Part shown: piece by piece, positions 1 through 9,270 of the stretch
Layout of the letters: every line of letters starts with the position of its first letter
Position numbering within the stretch: position 1 is the stretch's first letter
Assembly (NCBI GenBank): GCA_963763305.1
Contig: CAVXNP010000001.1
Coordinates: 3,100,001 to 3,164,000, forward strand
Source: CAVXNP01 sp963763305
GTDB lineage: Bacteria; Pseudomonadota; Gammaproteobacteria; Xanthomonadales; Rhodanobacteraceae
Direction of reading: 5' to 3'
DNA: 64,000 nt
Program-made: the position numbers and the translations under genes
The notes under the pieces: model-generated
What the model was told of the DNA's origin: nothing
Database searches by the model: none
The model's input: only the letters and a program-made list of their open reading frames with translations

Positions 1-396
1 TTCGGGCTTAGCTACACCACCTTCGACTATGCCAAAGTGCAGGTTTCGCGCGACCGGGTGCCGCTGGCGCAGGCGAACCGGCCCGATGCCGATGCGGTGG
101 TGACGGTGACCGCCACGGTACGCAACACCGGTTCGCGCGAAGCGACCGAGGTGGTGCAGTGCTACGTGCGCAACCTGGGCGCCAGCATCGAGCAACCGGT
201 GCGCAGCCTGAAGGGCTTCCAGCGCGTGACGCTCAAGCCCGGGCAGTCGCGCGAGGTCCGCTTCAAGCTGGGTTTCGACGCGTTGTCGTTCTACAACCTG
301 CAGAGCAAGGCGGTCGTCGAGCCCACCCATTACACCGTGTGGGTGGGTGGCAGCTCGCGGGCCGACAAGCAGGCCGACTTCGACGTGGTCCGGTAG
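1..396 (+). CDS. Family 3 glycoside hydrolase (beta-glucosidase-like), C-terminal part only
   Basis: The reading frame is open from the first base, so the gene begins outside the window; only the last 131 residues are present. They open with FGLSYTTF, the usual entry into the fibronectin type III-like domain that closes family 3 glycosidases, and continue with the domain's typical strands (VVQCYVRN, LKGFQRVTLKPGQS, YTVWVGGSS). In this family the domain packs against the catalytic barrel; the catalytic residues lie upstream and cannot be seen. The role is inferred to be beta-glucosidase or beta-xylosidase activity on plant or other glycans. An internal GTG at 37 could be mistaken for a start, but the domain clearly extends upstream of it. 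Confidence 0.9.
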   Translation, partial: FGLSYTTFDYAKVQVSRDRVPLAQANRPDADAVVTVTATVRNTGSREATEVVQCYVRNLGASIEQPVRSLKGFQRVTLKPGQSREVRFKLGFDALSFYNLQSKAVVEPTHYTVWVGGSSRADKQADFDVVR

Positions 397-553
397 CGGG
401 GGCGTGTCCTTTCGCGGTCCGCGGGCATCACGGCGGCGCCGCCCATCCTGTGCCTGCATGCCTGGCATGAGTCCAGCGACGGCTGGGCAGGTGGTTGCCT
501 GGGCGGGGCCGGATGCCTGGCGACCGCGCCAACCGGACAACCGCTGCCTGCCA

Positions 554-570
554 GGCCCCCCGCCGGGGCC
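554..570. terminator. GC-rich hairpin between the glycosidase gene and cycA
   Basis: A six-base-pair stem GGCCCC/GGGGCC encloses a short C-rich loop and is followed by GGTTGTGCTTT. It lies 158 bases after the glycosidase stop and 46 bases before the permease start. It could end glycosidase transcription or act as a leader hairpin. There is no clear U tract, so the call is weak. Confidence 0.25.
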
Positions 571-615
571 GGTTGTGCTTTATGTTGGCATCTTCGCAAT
601 GAGCCCGAGGCGAGC

Positions 616-2004
616 ATGTCCACACCGCAGCAGCATCCGGACCATCTTCAGCGCAGCCTGTCCAACCGTCACCTGCAGCTGATCGCGCTGGGCGGGGCGA
701 TCGGCACCGGGCTCTTCATGGGCTCGGGCAAGACCATCGCCCTGGCCGGACCGTCGATCATCCTGGTCTACATGATCATCGGCGTGATGCTGTTCTTCGT
801 GATGCGGGCAATGGGCGAGTTGCTGCTGTCCAACCTGGCCTACAAGTCGTTCATCGATTTCTCCACCGACCTGCTCGGGCCGTGGGCCGGCTTTTTCTGC
901 GGCTGGACCTATTGGTTCTGCTGGATCATCACCGCGATCGCCGAAGTGATCGCGATTGCGGCCTATACCCAGTTCTGGTTCCCCGGACTGGCCTCGTGGA
1001 TCCCCGCGGTGGCATGCGTGGGCCTGCTGCTGGTGCTCAACCTGACTACGGTGCGCCTGTTCGGCGAGCTGGAGTTCTGGTTCGCGCTGATCAAGATCGT
1101 GGCCATCTGCGCCTTGATCCTGGTGGGTGCCAGCCTGGTGCTGTGGGGTTTCCGGTCGCCGTCCGGCGACCTGGCTTCGCTGGCCAACCTGTGGAACGAC
1201 GGGGGCTGGTTCCCCAGGGGCCTGGGTGGCTTCTTCGCCGGCTTCCAGATCGCGGTATTCGCATTCGTGGGCATCGAGATCGTCGGAACCACCGCGGCGG
1301 AGACTGCCGATCCGGCGCGCAACCTGCCCAGGGCGATCAACTCCATCCCGATCCGCATCGTCATCTTCTATGTGCTGGCGCTGGTGGCGATCATGGCGGT
1401 GACGCCGTGGCACCGCGTGGAGCCGGGCAAGAGCCCGTTCGTGGAGCTGTTCGTGCTGGCCGGCATCCCCGCGGCGGCCAGCCTGATCAACTTCGTGGTG
1501 CTTACCTCGGCCACCTCCTCGGCCAACAGCGGCATCTTTTCCACCAGCCGCATGCTGTACGGTCTGGCCGAGGAGCGTCATGCGCCGCGGTGGTTCACCC
1601 GGTTGTCGCGCGCGGCGGTGCCCTCGCGCGGGCTGTTCTTCTCCTGCGGCTGCCTGCTGCTGGGGGCGTTGGTGATCTACCTGGTGCCCAACCTGGTTAC
1701 CGCGTTCACCCTGGTCACCACGCTGGCGGCCGTGCTGTTCATGTTCGTCTGGTCGCTGATCCTGGTCGCGTACATCGCCTATCGGCGCAAGCGGCCGCAG
1801 TTGCACCAGGCGTCCAGCTACCGGATGCCCGGCGGGGTGGTGATGTGCTGGGTATGCCTGGCCTTCTTCGCCTTCGTGCTGGTCCTGCTCGGCCTGCAGC
1901 CGGATACCCGGCAGGCGCTGCTGGCCAGCCCGGTCTGGTTCGTGTTGCTGGCCGCCGGCTATGCATGGAAGGGGCGGGGTGGCCCTGCAGGACCGGCGCG
2001 CTGA
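616..2004 (+). CDS. cycA: D-serine/D-alanine/glycine permease, CycA type
   Basis: A 462-residue inner-membrane permease of the amino acid-polyamine-organocation family, expected to import D-alanine, D-serine and glycine by proton symport. The N-terminus RHLQLIALGGAIGTGLFMGS is the substrate-binding first-helix signature of amino acid permeases, and MGELLLSN, DLLGPWAGFF, GWTYWFCW, LWNDGGWFP, VGIEIVGTTAAET and VVLTSATSSANSGIFSTSR follow the remembered E. coli CycA sequence closely over the whole length. About twelve hydrophobic segments are visible. The start ATG has only a modest ribosome site (GAGGCGAGC). The AsmA-like gene follows after 111 bases on the same strand with its own strong ribosome site. 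Substrate range is inferred from family membership. Confidence 0.93.
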   Translation: MSTPQQHPDHLQRSLSNRHLQLIALGGAIGTGLFMGSGKTIALAGPSIILVYMIIGVMLFFVMRAMGELLLSNLAYKSFIDFSTDLLGPWAGFFCGWTYWFCWIITAIAEVIAIAAYTQFWFPGLASWIPAVACVGLLLVLNLTTVRLFGELEFWFALIKIVAICALILVGASLVLWGFRSPSGDLASLANLWNDGGWFPRGLGGFFAGFQIAVFAFVGIEIVGTTAAETADPARNLPRAINSIPIRIVIFYVLALVAIMAVTPWHRVEPGKSPFVELFVLAGIPAAASLINFVVLTSATSSANSGIFSTSRMLYGLAEERHAPRWFTRLSRAAVPSRGLFFSCGCLLLGALVIYLVPNLVTAFTLVTTLAAVLFMFVWSLILVAYIAYRRKRPQLHQASSYRMPGGVVMCWVCLAFFAFVLVLLGLQPDTRQALLASPVWFVLLAAGYAWKGRGGPAGPAR

Positions 2005-2115
2005 TCGCGAGTGCGGGACGGTCCCACCTTGCCGCTGGAACTTGCACGGTCGTGCGCGAGGGCTACCATCGGCGGCAACGATGCGCCGGTGCGCACGGGC
2101 AAGGGAGGTGACACC

Positions 2116-3849
2116 ATGAAGCGATGGGTGATCGGCACCGGCGCGCTGTTGCTGGTGATCGTCATGGCCGCGGTGGCCGCGCTGTTGCTGGTGGATGCCG
2201 ATCGCTTCCGACCGCAGGTGCAGCAGACGCTGGGCCGTGCGCTCGGGCGCGATGTGCATATCGGGAAGCTGCACGTGTCGATCGGGTCCGGCGCGCTGAG
2301 CGCGGACGACATCCACATCGGCGACGATCCGGCCTTTGGCAGCGAGCCGTTCGTCACGGCGCGGTCGTTGTCGCTGGGCGTACGTCTGTGGCCGTTGCTG
2401 GTGGACCGGCGGCTGTCGGTCACCTCGCTGACGCTGGACCAGCCGCGGGTGCGGCTGCTGCAGGATCGCAAGGGGCGCTGGAACTTTGCCAGCCTGGGCG
2501 GTACCGGCGCCGCCGCTGCGCCGGACCAGGGCAGCGCAGGTGCCCCGGCGTTCGATGTGAAGCATCTGGCCATCAGGGACGGCCGGATCGACCTGAAACA
2601 GTCGGCTGGGACGGTGCACAGCTACCGCGAGGTGCAGGTGGACGCCAGTGACGTGGGCCTGGCCGCGGCGTTCCCGTTGTCGGTGAGCGCCGCGATGCCC
2701 GGTGGCGGCACGCTGCGGTTCGACGGCAGCGTCGGACCATGGAGCCGCGCCAACGCGGTGATGACTCCGCTCGATGCGCGGTTGCGGATGCACCAGCTGG
2801 ACCTGGTCGGGGCCGGCCTGATGGGCAGCGACGCGGGCGTGGGTGGCCGGCTCGACCTCGACACCCGGATCCGCTCGGCCGCCGGCGTGCTGCAGTCGGA
2901 CGGGCACATTGACGCCAGGCAACTGCAACTGGTCGCGTCCGGTTCACCCGCACCGACGCCGGTGTCCATCGACTACCGGGCCAGCTATCGGCTCGACCGG
3001 GCGATCGGCCGTATCGAGCACGCCACCCTGGGCGCCGGCAAGGCGCGCCTGGCGGCAAGCGGCAGCTTCGACAACCGGCCGGCGGTGATGCGTCTGGACC
3101 TGCAGATGAAGGGCAAGGCGTTGCCGGTGGACGACCTGCAGCCGCTGTTGCCGGCTTTCGGTGTGGTCCTGCCGAAGGACTCGCGCCTGGACGGCGGGGC
3201 GTTCGGCGCGGATCTGGCCGTGCGCGGTCCGCTCGATGCGCTGGTGATGGCCGGACCGGTGACGCTGGAGAACACCCGCCTGGCCGGTTACAGCCTCGGC
3301 GCCAAGCTCGGCGGGGCGCTGGCCCTGGCCGGTATCGCCGCGCCCAGGGACACCGTGATCGAGCATGCGCAGGCGAAACTCACGGTGGCCCCGGCCGGCA
3401 TCACCGCCGATCCGGCCAGCGCACGCATCGCCGGGCTGGGTACCGTCAGCGGCAAAGGGCACATGGCCGCCGACGGCAGGCTCGACTTCCGCATGCTGGT
3501 CAAGCTGGACAAGGCGATTACCGGCGGTGCCCGGGGCGGGCAGGGCGTGGCCGGGTTGCTGGGTGGCTCGCGCGCCGGTCGTGTCCTGGGCGGGGTGCTA
3601 GGAGGCAGCAGCGACAAGGGCATCGGCGTGCGCGTCACGGGCACCGCCAGCGCCCCTGCGTTCAAGGTCGATCCGACCGCCGTCGCCGGGCTGCTGCAGT
3701 CGGGCCTGGCTGCCGGCAGCGCCAAGGAGGCCGGCGCAACGGCCCCGCCTGCCGCCAGCAAAGCCGACCGTACCCACGGCGCCCTCGATGCGCTGCTGCG
3801 CAATGCGCTGGCGCCCAAGCGGAAACCGGCGGGCGACAGCGGACACTAG
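2116..3849 (+). CDS. AsmA family protein, membrane-anchored
   Basis: A 577-residue protein with one N-terminal membrane helix (about residues 5-27) and a long beta-rich region expected in the periplasm. The order of helix, DADRFRPQVQQTLGRALGRDV, a second conserved strand segment (VTSLTLDQPRVRLLQDRKG) and a late glycine-rich stretch is typical of AsmA-type proteins, which belong to the bridge-like lipid transfer superfamily and influence outer-membrane lipid balance. Start 2116 is chosen because GGGAGGTGACACC precedes that ATG; the frame is open 105 bases further upstream, but without a ribosome site or signal anchor. The C-terminus is Ala/Lys-rich and low in complexity. The exact lipid substrate cannot be told from sequence. 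Confidence 0.85.
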   Translation: MKRWVIGTGALLLVIVMAAVAALLLVDADRFRPQVQQTLGRALGRDVHIGKLHVSIGSGALSADDIHIGDDPAFGSEPFVTARSLSLGVRLWPLLVDRRLSVTSLTLDQPRVRLLQDRKGRWNFASLGGTGAAAAPDQGSAGAPAFDVKHLAIRDGRIDLKQSAGTVHSYREVQVDASDVGLAAAFPLSVSAAMPGGGTLRFDGSVGPWSRANAVMTPLDARLRMHQLDLVGAGLMGSDAGVGGRLDLDTRIRSAAGVLQSDGHIDARQLQLVASGSPAPTPVSIDYRASYRLDRAIGRIEHATLGAGKARLAASGSFDNRPAVMRLDLQMKGKALPVDDLQPLLPAFGVVLPKDSRLDGGAFGADLAVRGPLDALVMAGPVTLENTRLAGYSLGAKLGGALALAGIAAPRDTVIEHAQAKLTVAPAGITADPASARIAGLGTVSGKGHMAADGRLDFRMLVKLDKAITGGARGGQGVAGLLGGSRAGRVLGGVLGGSSDKGIGVRVTGTASAPAFKVDPTAVAGLLQSGLAAGSAKEAGATAPPAASKADRTHGALDALLRNALAPKRKPAGDSGH

Positions 3850-3943
3850 GAGCCTGTCCGGCGGACTCGGGCAAGCAAGTGGCACCGCACAGGCGGCCTT
3901 GCAGCCCGGCCCGCTCATGCCCGGCAGACGCCCGGCCACGCAT

Positions 3944-3964
3944 GCCCGCGGACGTTTCGCGGGC
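3944..3964. terminator. Hairpin between convergent genes
   Basis: A perfect seven-base-pair stem GCCCGCG/CGCGGGC with a seven-base loop (GACGTTT) lies in the 177-base space between the convergent AsmA-like and DUF4142 genes. A bidirectional terminator is the simplest reading, although the T run is poor. Confidence 0.4.
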
Positions 3965-4026
3965 GTCCGGCGCCTCCGCTCCGGTGGTGGCCGGCGGCTC
4001 CGGGCGAGGCGACCACGCACCCCGGC

Positions 4027-4566
4027 TCAGTGCATCATCTCGCGGGCGGCCTCCAGGTGCTGCCGCGCCCGGGTCGCACCGTCGCGGGCAATCGTGCGCA
4101 GCGCCTGGTGAGTCAGGTTCTTGCCGGCCGCCTGGTAAAGCGGCAGCGCTCGCTCGGCATCGCGCACGACCATCTCCAGCCACGCGCGGTCGAAGGCGTC
4201 GCCGCGCAGCTTGCTCAGTTGCTGCTGATAGGCGGCGACACGCTTGGGCGGGACCCCATGGGCCTGGCCGATCGACTTCTTCGCCATGGTGTAGCGGGCC
4301 AGCCGCAGGTTGATGGCCTTGGCGTCGTCGATGATGCGGGCCGCCAGCGCACGTACCCTGGCCGAGTCCGACTGGTGTTCGGCGGTGCGGGCCAGCGTGA
4401 CCTGCTCGGTATTGTCGGCACTGATGCGGGCGACAAACGCCTGCTCCTGCGCGGTCAGTACCTGTGGCGCCTGCGCCGCTGCCGTGACGGCCGACATCGC
4501 CAGCAGCCAGGCCAGACCGAGGTGGAGCAGGGTGCGCAGGGCGCCGGGCTTGGGGGAATGTCGCAT
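4027..4566 (-). CDS. DUF4142 family exported protein
   Basis: A 179-residue protein with an N-terminal signal peptide (hydrophobic run LLHLGLAWLLAMSAVTAAAQA, cleavage likely after AQA) and an alpha-helical domain of the DUF4142 type, a ferritin-like bundle found in exported proteins of unknown function. Typical elements are EQAFVARISADN near the start, LARTAEHQSDSARVRALA and a late helix with ALRTIARDG. The start at 4566 is supported by GGAG five bases upstream; an extension of 18 residues upstream has no ribosome site. It is convergent with the AsmA-like gene and upstream of nothing obvious on its strand. Function is unknown; an envelope stress role is only a guess. Confidence 0.8.
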   Translation of the reverse strand: MRHSPKPGALRTLLHLGLAWLLAMSAVTAAAQAPQVLTAQEQAFVARISADNTEQVTLARTAEHQSDSARVRALAARIIDDAKAINLRLARYTMAKKSIGQAHGVPPKRVAAYQQQLSKLRGDAFDRAWLEMVVRDAERALPLYQAAGKNLTHQALRTIARDGATRARQHLEAAREMMH

Positions 4567-4650
4567 GTGAACTCCGATGGACCAGGCAACGATGCTAGCG
4601 ATTGGCGCGACAAGGGCCATTCAAGGCGCCGTGAACCGCGGGTCGAGAGG

Positions 4651-6222
4651 CTACTTTCGGTCACCGGCTCTTTCGCTGGCCGCAGCGGCGGCCACGTCGG
4701 CCGGGTAGGTGGTGCGCGCGCGCCACAGCAATGCCGCGCCAGCCGCCGCCAGCGTCACCAGCATCGACAGGAACGTCCATCGCAGCCCGGCCGTGCTGGA
4801 GTCGCCCATGTCCGTGGCACCGGCAAAGCCTCTGCCGGATCCGGAGAACAAGGCCGCCAGATAACCGAACAGCGGGGGCGCGATGGCTTCCAGGGTGAAG
4901 CGGAAGGCGGCGCGCACGCCTTCGGCACGCCCCCACAGGCCCGAGGGCACCACGTCCAGCTCGGCTGCGTTGACCGCGGGGTTGGCGCCGCCGATGCCGG
5001 CCGCTGCGATGAACAGGAACGGCGCGGCAACGTACAGCGAGGTCACCGCGAAGCCCGGGACGAATGCAGCCGTGGCGACCAGATAGGCGATGCCACCGGC
5101 CAGTACCCGGCCCTGGAGGCGGCCGTGCCGGATCCAGGCGTCGCCGCCACGGCCGGCCAGCAGCACCCCGGCAATTGCACCCAGGCCGATCACCACCGAC
5201 AGGGTGCTGGCGATGGCCTGGCCCAGATCGAACGCATCGCGCATGTAGACGATGGCGAAGGTACGCAGCCCGGTGAAATAGAAGTAACCGAGCGAGGAGG
5301 CGACGATCAGCCAGCGATAGGTGCGCATACCCAGGATGTAACGTATCGCCTGCCACACCGAGAGGGTGCCCGAAGGCCGGTCGAGCACCCGCGCCGGGGG
5401 CGGCTTGATCCCGGCCTTGCGTACCTTGCGATCGAGACCGGCGTCCTGGCCGGTCGTCCGCTCCGCTGTGTCCGGCGCCCGCGGCGGGGCGGGCATGGGG
5501 TCGCCGTTGCCGTGTGCTGGCCGGTCCGCCGGTTGCGGCACCCGGTCGGAGCCGAGCGGAATCCGGCTCTGCCCGCCGCGCCTGGGCTCGGGCAGGTGGC
5601 GCCAGATCACCCAGACCAGCACCAGGCTCAGGCCAGCCAGCACCCAGAACGAGGCGCGCCATGAGAGCCAGGCCGCCAGGTTGCCGCTGATCAGGAAGCC
5701 GAACGCGACGCCGACCAGTTCGCCCGCCAGGATGTAGCCGAAGACCCGGCCGCGTTCGCCCGGGTGGAAGTAGTCGCCGGTGAGCGAGGTAACCGCCGGC
5801 GCTGCCGCGGCGACCACCGTGCCCAGCAGCAACCGGCTGAGCAGCAGCATCAGGTACGACACCGAGGCAGCGCTCACACCCATGGCCAGCGCCCACAGGG
5901 TCACCGCGCCGATCAGCACGCGGGTGCGACGGAACCGGTCCACCAGCATGCCGAACGGAAGCGTCACCACCGCACTGACTCCGGTGGAGGCGGTAACCAG
6001 CCAGCCGATCTGCACGTTGTCGATGTCCAGTGCCTGCTTCAGCTGCGCAGCCACCGCCCCGACGGTCGCCTTGTCCGCTGCATCCAGGGCCAGTACGCAG
6101 GCCAGCACCACCACCACCTTGAGTCGGGCGGGGCCACCGGCCAGCTCTTCCAGCGGCTGTTCCACTCCGTGGTGGAGCCATTGCCGTATGCGGCCTGCCG
6201 GTTGGGGTGGATCATCACTCAT
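4651..6222 (-). CDS. Major facilitator superfamily transporter with a long central loop
   Basis: A 523-residue inner-membrane transporter with about twelve hydrophobic segments. The loop between helices 2 and 3 carries GMLVDRFRRTRVL, the conserved D-R-x-x-R/K motif of the superfamily. Helix 1 includes LDAADKATVGAVAAQLKQ, resembling spinster-like or phthalate-permease-like members. The loop between helices 6 and 7 is unusually long, roughly 85 polar Pro/Arg/Asp-rich residues (about 205-290), and probably cytoplasmic. The start at 6222 removes a poorly conserved 44-residue extension; the ribosome site is weak. Substrate is unknown. The PLD-like gene upstream on the same strand ends 240 bases away, so co-transcription is uncertain. 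Confidence 0.82.
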   Translation of the reverse strand: MSDDPPQPAGRIRQWLHHGVEQPLEELAGGPARLKVVVVLACVLALDAADKATVGAVAAQLKQALDIDNVQIGWLVTASTGVSAVVTLPFGMLVDRFRRTRVLIGAVTLWALAMGVSAASVSYLMLLLSRLLLGTVVAAAAPAVTSLTGDYFHPGERGRVFGYILAGELVGVAFGFLISGNLAAWLSWRASFWVLAGLSLVLVWVIWRHLPEPRRGGQSRIPLGSDRVPQPADRPAHGNGDPMPAPPRAPDTAERTTGQDAGLDRKVRKAGIKPPPARVLDRPSGTLSVWQAIRYILGMRTYRWLIVASSLGYFYFTGLRTFAIVYMRDAFDLGQAIASTLSVVIGLGAIAGVLLAGRGGDAWIRHGRLQGRVLAGGIAYLVATAAFVPGFAVTSLYVAAPFLFIAAAGIGGANPAVNAAELDVVPSGLWGRAEGVRAAFRFTLEAIAPPLFGYLAALFSGSGRGFAGATDMGDSSTAGLRWTFLSMLVTLAAAGAALLWRARTTYPADVAAAAASERAGDRK

Positions 6223-6462
6223 GGGCACTCGTCGTGGGTTGGGCCAAGCCGGGCGCGCATCGCCCGTCGCAGTCGAGGCATCGGCTCCTGGCCGGCGGGT
6301 GCCGCGCGCGTCCTGTCCGGGATTGCGACAGTTGCCGTGGCAACAGCGTGTCAATGCGGTGTGGCGGTGGCCGGCACGCCTGCCTGCATCGGCGTAGTGC
6401 GCTGGGCCGGCTACACCATCGAGCCGCTGGTCCTGGCCACTCGCTCGCGGGTGCCCGAGCGG

Positions 6463-7744
6463 CTAGAGCTGGGAAGCAACGGTGGCCCAGAACGCATCGG
6501 TCACCCGCTGCGTCCAGGGCCGGTCGTGCCACCGTTGCAGACTGACCGGACGGGACACGGCGATGTCGTGCTCGAATACTGCGGTCATGCGCTCGGCGAA
6601 CGCGCGGTCGTACACGTTCAGGTTGCACTCGGCGTTGTAGCGGAACGAGCGGTTGTCGAAGTTGCCCGAACCGCCGATGGTCAGGTAGCGGTCCACGATC
6701 ATCAGCTTGCTGTGGAAAAGCGACGGCCCGAAGCGGTAGATCCGCGCGCCGGCACGCAGGAAGCGTCCCCAGTAGGTGCGCGAGGCGTCGATCACCACGT
6801 GGCTGTCCACGTGCTTGCCCTCGACGATGATGCGCAGCTTGACCCCGCGATGCAGGGCATCGAGCAACGCCTGGCTGGTCAGCGGGTCGGGCACGAAATA
6901 GGACGCCTCCAGGTCGATCGACCGGCGCGCCCCCAGGATCGCCAGCAGGAACATCAGCCGGGTGTTCTGGTCGGCGCCGCCCGTGCGGACTGGAGAAGGT
7001 CTGTACCGCCATCCGCCGGGAGGTGGGCAACGCCGGCGAGTAACCGGACCCGACCAGGGCACGACCGCGCACCTGCACCCAGTGGTTGGCGAACACCGCC
7101 TGCATCTGGCGCACCGACGGCCCGACCACGCGGAACATCATGTCGCGCTTCTGAGACGGCAGCGTGGCATTGCCGAGCCAGGCGTCGTCGATGCCCATGC
7201 CGCCGGTATAGCCGATGGCGCCATCGACGATCAGCAGTTTGCGATGGGTGCGCTCGTTCAGCCGTCCAAGGCCACGCACGCCGAGCGGGTGGTAGAAGGC
7301 AAAGTCGACGCCTGCATCGCGCAACCGTCGGGCATCGTCGGTGTTGGCACGCGAGCCGATCCAGTCGGCAAGGACATGCACCCGGACACCGGCGGCGGCG
7401 CGTTCGGCCAGGGCCTGGACGAACGCATGGGAGACCTTGCCCGAGCGGAAGATGTAGGTCTCCAGGTCGATGGTCGAGCGCGCCGCGCGGATGTCGGCCA
7501 GCATCGCCGGAAAGTAGGCATCGCCGTTCTGCAGGTCGGTCACCCCGTTGCCCTGGGTCACCGCCGTGCCGAGCAGGGTGGTCGCGTCGCGCTGGAACTG
7601 CGCGCTGTCCACCGCAGACACGCGTGTCGGCAATTGCTCGACGGCGCGATTCTGCGGCAGCACGTTCTCCAGTGTCACCCATAGCAACGCCATCGACACC
7701 ACGCCGACTCCGACGTGGGCGAGACGGTGTAGCCAGTCGCGCAT
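6463..7744 (-). pseudogene. Cardiolipin synthase-like phospholipase D protein, frameshifted
   Basis: Two frames together encode a full phospholipase-D-type transferase. The first half has an N-terminal membrane helix and the first HKD motif HRKLLIVD; the second half has HSKLMIVD and SGNFDNRSF. The break lies near 6976-6986, in CACGGGCGGCGCC read on the minus strand, where one extra base shifts the frame. Removing it gives 426 residues, against 427 for the intact paralogue at 48910-50193, which it matches along its length. The start at 7744 has GGAGG five bases upstream. The family makes cardiolipin from phosphatidylglycerol or phosphatidylethanolamine at the inner membrane. Either a true frameshift or a sequencing error is possible; as written the product would lack the second active-site half. 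Confidence 0.8.
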
Positions 7745-7862
7745 CGTGCCTCCGATTGGATCGAGAAGCCGACCTAAACACGGCGGCACGCTGATTGGAG
7801 TGAAGGCGCCGCCCGTCCGGCCGGGCGGACGGGTGGCTCTTTGCGGCGCGTCCGCGGCGGGG

Positions 7863-8996
7863 TCAGCGTGGTGCCGGTGCGCGTGCCATGCAGCGCTGGT
7901 AGCGATGGTCCACCCGTTTGGCGAACCAGGCGGTGGTCAGTTTGCGGGTGATCTTGGGGCTGTGCAGCTCGATACCCGGAAGCCGTGCGCGCGGCAGCCG
8001 GTGACGTTGCAGGCGATCGGCCAGGGCGAACACGCGCCGGTACAGATCGGTCTGCTCGAAATCGGCGCTCTCGCCCCGCGCCAGCGCGCGATGGATGGCC
8101 GAATCACCCAGATCGAGCCGCGTGGCCAGGGTGCGCACCGCCAGCTCGGTATGGCTGGGTCGGCTGCTGCCGAGCAGGCCGTCATGGCGCACCAGGTCGC
8201 CGTCAAGCGCCAGCGGTATGCCGGAGGCGACGGTGACCGCGTGCTGGAACGCGGCATTGCGGCTGGCATACCAGCCGGCGTTGTAGTCGGCAAAGCGATA
8301 CAGCGGTTGCCGGTAGCTGGCCGGATAGTCCAGCAGATGGGCGATGCCGAAATACACGCCCCCGCGGCGCGAAAACACCTCGTGACGGATCGAGCCGTCG
8401 ATCGGGTAGGGGTAGGGGTGGTCCTGCGCGAACGCCTGTGCGAAAGCGATGCTGACCTGCATCGGGCCGCCGGTGCGCACCGGGTTGTCGTTGCCGAACA
8501 GCTGCCTGCCCAGTGGCACCATGCCGACGAAGTCCTCGTAGACCTGGCTCAGCTGGCGCTCGGTGCGTACCGCGGCGATGCGCTGGGCATAGCTCTTGCC
8601 CGTAGGCGAATGAATCGCCAGTGCCGCGCTCAGCACGAAGCCCGGAACGTGGTGCGCGGAGGCGCGGCGTTCGATTTCGGCGCGCGCGATGCGTCCCAGC
8701 CCCGGCACCACCGGGTCGGCGTGGAAGGTCGACTCCTGCTCGGTCACCGACAGCGCAGCGCACAGGTTCGAGGTATCCGGATCGATCTGCAGTGCGGCGA
8801 ATGCCGCGTAGATGTCCGTCGCCCAGCCAGCCGCATCATGGACCGAGCCGGGGAGCAGGGTGACGATCCGGGCGCGCACCTGGGCCGGGGACGGCTGTTC
8901 GACCCGGGTCGGTTCGACGGTACAGCCGGCTACCACGGCAAGGGCCAGTGACAGCAGGATCCGGATGACGCGTGCTGGCCGCGGGGACGTGTGCAT
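7863..8996 (-). CDS. DUF1615 family lipoprotein
   Basis: A 377-residue protein with a lipoprotein signal peptide: basic start, hydrophobic run and lipobox VVAGC near residue 25, so it is expected to be lipid-anchored in the envelope. The rest matches the DUF1615 family: SVTEQESTFHADP, GGPMQVSIAFAQAF, RRGGVYFGIAHLLDYPA, YRFADYNAGWYASRNAAFQ. The Glu in TEQES and the later ADYNAGWYASRNAAFQ stretch recall lytic-transglycosylase folds, but no catalytic claim is certain. The start at 8996 puts the signal peptide at the N-terminus; the frame is open 30 residues further upstream. The gene stands alone, 117 bases downstream of the start of the PLD-like gene on the same strand. Confidence 0.85.
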   Translation of the reverse strand: MHTSPRPARVIRILLSLALAVVAGCTVEPTRVEQPSPAQVRARIVTLLPGSVHDAAGWATDIYAAFAALQIDPDTSNLCAALSVTEQESTFHADPVVPGLGRIARAEIERRASAHHVPGFVLSAALAIHSPTGKSYAQRIAAVRTERQLSQVYEDFVGMVPLGRQLFGNDNPVRTGGPMQVSIAFAQAFAQDHPYPYPIDGSIRHEVFSRRGGVYFGIAHLLDYPASYRQPLYRFADYNAGWYASRNAAFQHAVTVASGIPLALDGDLVRHDGLLGSSRPSHTELAVRTLATRLDLGDSAIHRALARGESADFEQTDLYRRVFALADRLQRHRLPRARLPGIELHSPKITRKLTTAWFAKRVDHRYQRCMARAPAPR

Positions 8997-9270
8997 GGGT
9001 GCCTGTTCGAGTGTCGGGGTGAGGCCGGGGCGGCAGCGATGCGTGCATCGAAATGGCGCGGCCGCCCGGGCGTGCGAACAGTACATTAGCCACGCGGTCG
9101 ATCACGCGATGTGAGCGGTGGCGGTGCAGCCGTGGCGGGGATGCCGCGCGATTTGCGGGGCACCACGACGGCACGGCCCGCTTCGGTGCGGCGCCCGCCC
9201 GGCGAGGCCGGTTGCCGTGGGAACGCACGCGCCGAAAGCAGCCTGGTCCGGTGGCAGCTGCGCGAACCTT

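Noticed and set aside
580..2928. 782-residue minus-strand open frame opposite cycA and the AsmA-like gene
   Set aside because: It is a high-GC shadow: low-complexity Gln/His/Arg-rich, no domain, no ribosome site, and it lies over two well-supported genes.
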